Source: Pempheris klunzingeri (lineage: Eukaryota > Chordata > Actinopteri > Acropomatiformes > Pempheridae). From it: a stretch of 64,000 bases of DNA. The notes beneath the pieces were generated by a model. That model was not told the DNA's origin. It saw only the letters and a program-made list of their open reading frames with translations, and searched no databases. The DNA is taken from NCBI RefSeq assembly GCF_042242105.1, contig NC_092019.1:13264328-13328327 (forward strand). The letters run 5' to 3'. The position numbers were made by a program, and so were the translations under genes. Positions 59,834 through 64,000 of this stretch are shown piece by piece (the first letter of the stretch is position 1; each line of letters starts with the position of its first letter).

Positions 59834-61296
59834 ATGATTCATTTCACTGTGGACAGTTAAATCTACACAGCAACTCAGCAGGAAGATCCTCTGAGTTGTG
59901 ATGTTTGAATGGGTGACAAATAGCCCCTGTGATACTACTGCAACATGACAGGTTGTTAGATAGAGAGTCTCTGCTAAGACTCAACACAACAGGACCACAA
60001 GTGTAAACAGGAAGTGTAAAATTAAAATGAGCCACATCCCTTTTTCTTTGAAATGGAAGAAAAAGTGTTGCTTGAAGTTTTGCAGTCAGTGTGTCACCAA
60101 CAATTTCCATAATAGTGTTCAGATATGTTATGAAGGAATCAGACAAGACGTCTCATCATGTGACTTTGTTAGCTGCAAGTGTCAACTGAACAAAGAAAAT
60201 CCTGTCTTCACATCTCTGCACCTGTGATGCACACAGTGTAAGGTACAGTCAGTATGATTTTCCAGTTACAAGGTAACTTAATATCTTGCTGAACTTCTCA
60301 AATAAGAGTTGGTTGAGATAAATGTATTTGCATTAAAAGTTGACCATTGCTTTCATACGGCTTGTGTGCTGTTCAGGAAACTGTTGCATCTTTGTATAAC
60401 ATAAATCTTATATCCCTGTAATAAATCTTTGTCAAGTCTTAACAGGCAAGCCAGCTCGTTGCACAGATCCATTTACTGTCTCCTGCTGATTCTGTTTTGC
60501 TCTGCTGATTTGATTTTAATGCAAAAGATGAGTCATTGTGCTGCACGTTTTTGGTCTTCTTCGAGGTGAGGTCACTGCTTTTTATTCTTGTCTTTGCTCA
60601 GCTGAAAGAGCAAACAAACTCACACAAAGCCTGTGTGAATAATAAACTAGAACATTTAAGCAAATGACACCAACATTTTTTTATCATTAAGAAATAATTT
60701 GAAAAGGTGATATTCCCACAGATGCAAATCACTGTAGTGTGTAAGCCAGTGCTTCTTTGTGAGGTTATTAGTTGTCCAAATCAAAGAGTGTGCTGAAGGA
60801 TTTGGCTGGTGGTGGTGCTTTGGGAGTCTACGTTTCATGAAATGATTAATATGCCTTACAAAAATAAAATTGGAGAAGTCACTATTACTGAAATAAATTC
60901 CTGAATATCCGAAGAAGGAACTGAGACATTGTGTTAATGTCGAGGGATGCTAACAGAGATAAAAGACCTTAGACCTTTTTCCCCTTTTTTGTATTAGTTT
61001 ATGACAGCAAACCTGAAACATATTCAATTTAGGTGAGAACAGATGAGAACATGAAACATGGTTAAAAAGAATTCTTAAAAAATTAGTGATGATTAATACA
61101 ATAGACTTCCCCAATGTAACCACTATACATCTGATGAGACAAAAATCAGACTTTGTGTCGAACATAGTGGCTGTGTGTTGCATTAAAAGTGGAATGGAAA
61201 CTAGATCAGCCATTACTCACCATGGGGAAATGACAGCTACATGGCAGAAGCCTGAAAATATCACTTCATGTGCAGGTCTGATCCAGAGAGGATGAG
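59834..61296. other. Possible 3' UTR of the small gene and upstream region of Siglec-like receptor C
   Basis: No coding exon recognised. The first 600 bases may be the 3' UTR of the small frame, with AATAAA at 60420-60425. The rest is AT-rich and must contain the promoter of receptor C. Confidence 0.4.
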
Positions 61297-64000
61297 ATGG
61301 ATCCCTTAAAATGGCCACTGTTTCTTTTGTGTCTTTGCTCTAAAGGTATGTTACGTTCTCTACACTGTATATCCAGCAATACTCATTTAATGCTCACAAG
61401 AAATACAATTAAACAGTCGCATTTTTTTGTTCAGACTTTAGAATTTAATTTTCCAAATTTATATTTTATTTTGTGTAAGCAGACTCTACTTCTCACTGCA
61501 GGCTTTTTGATGCTCCTCTGATTCATTTAATCACATTTCCTCTGCATTTTAAAACAGTAATTCACACTGAAGCCTCACCTTGGACAATTAAGGTGCCATC
61601 TTCAGTTGAAGGTCTCCCGGGATCCTGTGTGGTGATTCCCTGCTCATTTAGCTACCCACATCCAGAAACGACGGTCACTGAATTCACTGGCATGTGGATG
61701 GATGCGACAAGTCAGCTCATCTACCACCCAGTTGGGTCTAAAGTCATGCAGAAGTATCGTAATCGGACGGAGCTGCTGGGAGACGTCAGCAAGAAGAACT
61801 GTTCACTGGAGATTGATCCCCTTCAACAAAGCGACCAAGGGCCTTTTTATTTCAGGATTGAAATGGCAGATTATGAAAAGTTTTCTTACAAACAGAACAC
61901 AGTCTCCATCACAATGAGTAAGTAATATCAACAACTTTCAAAAAACATCTTTAAAAGTCAAGGTAATGCCTGCATTTTGATAATTTCATTCCAGTGTTAA
62001 TCCTGTCATGTTTTCCTTTTAATATTCTGCATTCTGATCACTAGTCAGAAATACAGAACCTTAATAAATCAGTCCTGACAACAGTCATTTGAAAAGATCA
62101 GTAAACACAGAGTCAGGCAAATTAGCATTTAGGTGAATTTCCTCATGTTATTGACTTATTTTCTACTTTAGATGAGATATTACATTTGCACAAACAGCCA
62201 AGAGTCCAACAAAATCATAATGACTGTTTTACCCATATAGCAGTGTTTACCTCTATGGTTTATTTCAACTGTCTTATCTTTAGAAGTTGAGTTTGTAACT
62301 ATAACCATGAACAAAGTTTTCTCACAATGCAACTGAGCGATAATTTAGGGTCTAACCAACTAACCAATTCACAGTTCCTTATTTGTGTTGTTGTGTTCCT
62401 CTCACTTTAAATAGATTTGGCCATAAGTTTCATTTCTCAAGAGACAGATGTTGACAGATATCTGCTTTTCTGTATGAAGTTTCCATGCTCTCCCTGTGCT
62501 TGTGTGGGTTCGCTGCAGGTACTCTGGCTCCCTCCCACAGTCCAAAGACATGCAGGTTAGGTTAATTGGTCACTCTAAATAGTCCATATGACCATGTGAG
62601 CGTGAACGCTTGTCTGCCTCACAGTATCAGCCCTGTGATTGACTGGTGACCAGTCCAGGGTGTCCCCCACTTCTCGTCCAAAGTCCCCCCCTGCGACCCT
62701 TAAGGATAAGTTGTATCAATAATGAAACAAAAGTTTAGGCAACATTTCTATCTGTCCTAAAGCTTGAAATCAGACTACAGACCTTTGAATTTGTGCTATG
62801 ACTATGATGTGAAGCTGAGTTTAATTCGGAGGAATTACCTTTGTGGAGACAAAGTAAGTGAATAAAGTTTCCATTATTTGTTGTATTTTTTTGTATTTTC
62901 ACAGAATGGGACCAATAAGTGAGATAGATGGAGTAAAAAATAACATTAAAAGATAACACACAAAGCACATGACATAAACACCACCTGAATAAAACAGGAA
63001 ATATTGTTCTTTCTATACCTTTACCCTGCATTCCTCTGTTCACCCAATTCTTTTTTTATTTCTTTGGTATGAACAAAATCCTTTAATATCAAAACAAACG
63101 AGGCCAGAACACAAAGGTGCCTTAGTTTTGCTTTAAACAGCCCAGTAGAGTAAGTTCTCTCCCTTACTTGCAATGGCCATGACCTTTCTTATTGGTACAG
63201 GTGAACCAAGTCCCATCAGTTTCTCTATGAAAGAGGAGGCAATGGAGGGTGAGGCCGTGTCTGCGTCCTGCTCTGTGTCTCACTCCTGTCCCACCTCTCC
63301 TCCTGTCTTCACCTGGAGTCACTCTGGAGGGGAACATTTCCAACAACAGCGACTCGACAATGGCCAGTGGAAAGCAACATCTGCTCTGACTTTTCACCCT
63401 ACCGGTGCTGCTCACCACAAGGTTTTACAATGCACTGTAACATACAAGGGAGGGCAGCACCATCATACATCCCAGGTCCTCAAAATTAAATGTAAGTGTA
63501 TATGGCAAGGGTGGTAATTAATGCTGATGCTTTAAACACTCTATAGTAAGTATATTTAATTGGACTTTTCCAAATGAAACATGATGGATTCCAAAGATGG
63601 AAACATAAACATGGTAAACATTATACCTGCTTAGGATCAGCATGCAGGCATCGTCATTGAGAGCATATTGCAATGTAAGAATTGGGATCGACTGGCTCAA
63701 ATCACTGCTGTTCTTTTGAGTCTCACAGAGCTGTAGCATGGCTGTAGTAAAAGAGAAATATGTGAATATAAACATAAGTCTGTGAGGATCACCATGGTAT
63801 CATTAACAGTTAATTGTATTTTTCCATGCAGATGCCCCAGTGAATGTGATGGTTGGCCACAGGTCAGATATAAAGGAGGGAGACGCAGTGAAGCTGAATT
63901 GCTCCAGTGACGCTAACCCCCCTGCCAGCAGCTATGAGTGGCATAGTGAATCTGGTGCTCGGCTGCATCAGGGAAATGTCTACATGTTGCCAAATGTCTC
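61297..64000 (+). CDS. Siglec-like receptor C (MAG/CD22 type), 5' part, runs off the window
   Basis: Four exons are visible: 61297-61345, 61558-61917, 63201-63491 and 63832 to beyond the window end. The signal peptide is MDPLKWPLFLLCLCSK. The V domain has Trp25, CVVIPC, NCSLEI and the Siglec Arg in FYFRIE (Arg116). Next is a C2 domain (CSVSHSC, FTWSHSG, CTVTYKG). A third Ig domain begins (YAPVNVMV, EGDAVKLNCSSDANPP, YEWHSE) and is cut off. The exon pattern of one exon per domain with phase-1 junctions, and the third domain opening with YAP, are typical of MAG, CD22 and sialoadhesin. The protein therefore has more Ig domains than receptors A and B. Transmembrane part and tail lie outside, so its signalling type is unknown. 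Confidence 0.9.
62462..62700. repeat. Teleost LINE 3'-end fragment, receptor C intron 2
   Basis: Contains 'tcccacagtccaaagacatg', 'caggttaggttaattggt' and 'ccagtccagggtgtccccca', a phrase series very common in fish genomes from a non-LTR retrotransposon 3' region. Confidence 0.75.
63590..63675. repeat. Fragment of the TTAGCA-type dispersed repeat, receptor C intron 3
   Basis: Shares the wording of the repeat at 32110-32620 ('catggtaaacattatacctgc', 'gatcagcatg', 'attgagagcata'). Confidence 0.55.

Noticed and set aside
60027-60227. 66-aa Cys-rich frame after the small myristoylation-type frame
   Set aside because: It lies in the presumed 3' UTR and shows no signal peptide or known cysteine pattern.
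1-64000. tRNA, rRNA, CRISPR or prokaryotic operon features
   Set aside because: None was seen; the window is animal nuclear DNA with spliced genes.

Overview
The window is vertebrate nuclear DNA, almost certainly from a ray-finned (teleost) fish. Genes have many short exons with GT-AG introns, long CA/GT microsatellites are common, and the interspersed repeats are of teleost type (Tc1-like and hAT transposons, fish LINE 3' ends, a degraded endogenous retrovirus). The gene neighbourhood recalls human 19q13.31, where KCNN4, SMG9 and PLAUR lie close together. All exon models were built by hand from reading frame, splice signals and phase; every internal junction listed keeps the frame.

Layout. 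1-3.2 kb: a BTG/Tob-family antiproliferative gene (+). 4.5-28.4 kb: kcnn4, the intermediate-conductance Ca2+-activated K+ channel (+), nine coding exons. Its introns hold an antisense retroviral pol remnant (15.5-17.2 kb), a hAT element (18.9-19.9 kb) and a complete-ended Tc1-like element (26.8-28.0 kb). 30.0-31.9 kb: a one-coding-exon C2H2 zinc-finger gene (-), tail to tail with kcnn4 and head to head with smg9. 34.1-40.6 kb: smg9, a nonsense-mediated-decay factor (+), 13 exons. 41.9-44.0 kb: a GPI-anchored protein with two uPAR/Ly6 domains (+). 44-49.7 kb: a gene-free stretch rich in repeats, with a GC-rich island and a hAT element with a perfect 8-bp target duplication. 49.7-64 kb: a cluster of Siglec-like (MAG/CD22 type) immunoglobulin receptors.

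The Siglec cluster is the most interesting part. Two genes lie head to head inside an inverted repeat with two arms of about 2,050 bp (51694-53743 and 53967-56016) around a 223-bp spacer. The arms carry both promoters, the signal peptide, the V and C2 domains and the membrane exon, with only four amino-acid differences. Homology then drops sharply six bases into intron 4. Beyond it the small cytoplasmic exons differ at roughly one base in five. The left gene has a long tail ending in two Tyr-x-Asn motifs, whereas the right gene stops early. This looks like a paired-receptor system: shared ligand-binding ends kept alike by gene conversion, with different signalling tails. A third, longer Siglec-like gene begins at 61.3 kb and runs out of the window. 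Between them is a small unrecognised open reading frame with a consensus N-myristoylation start (59.56-59.83 kb).
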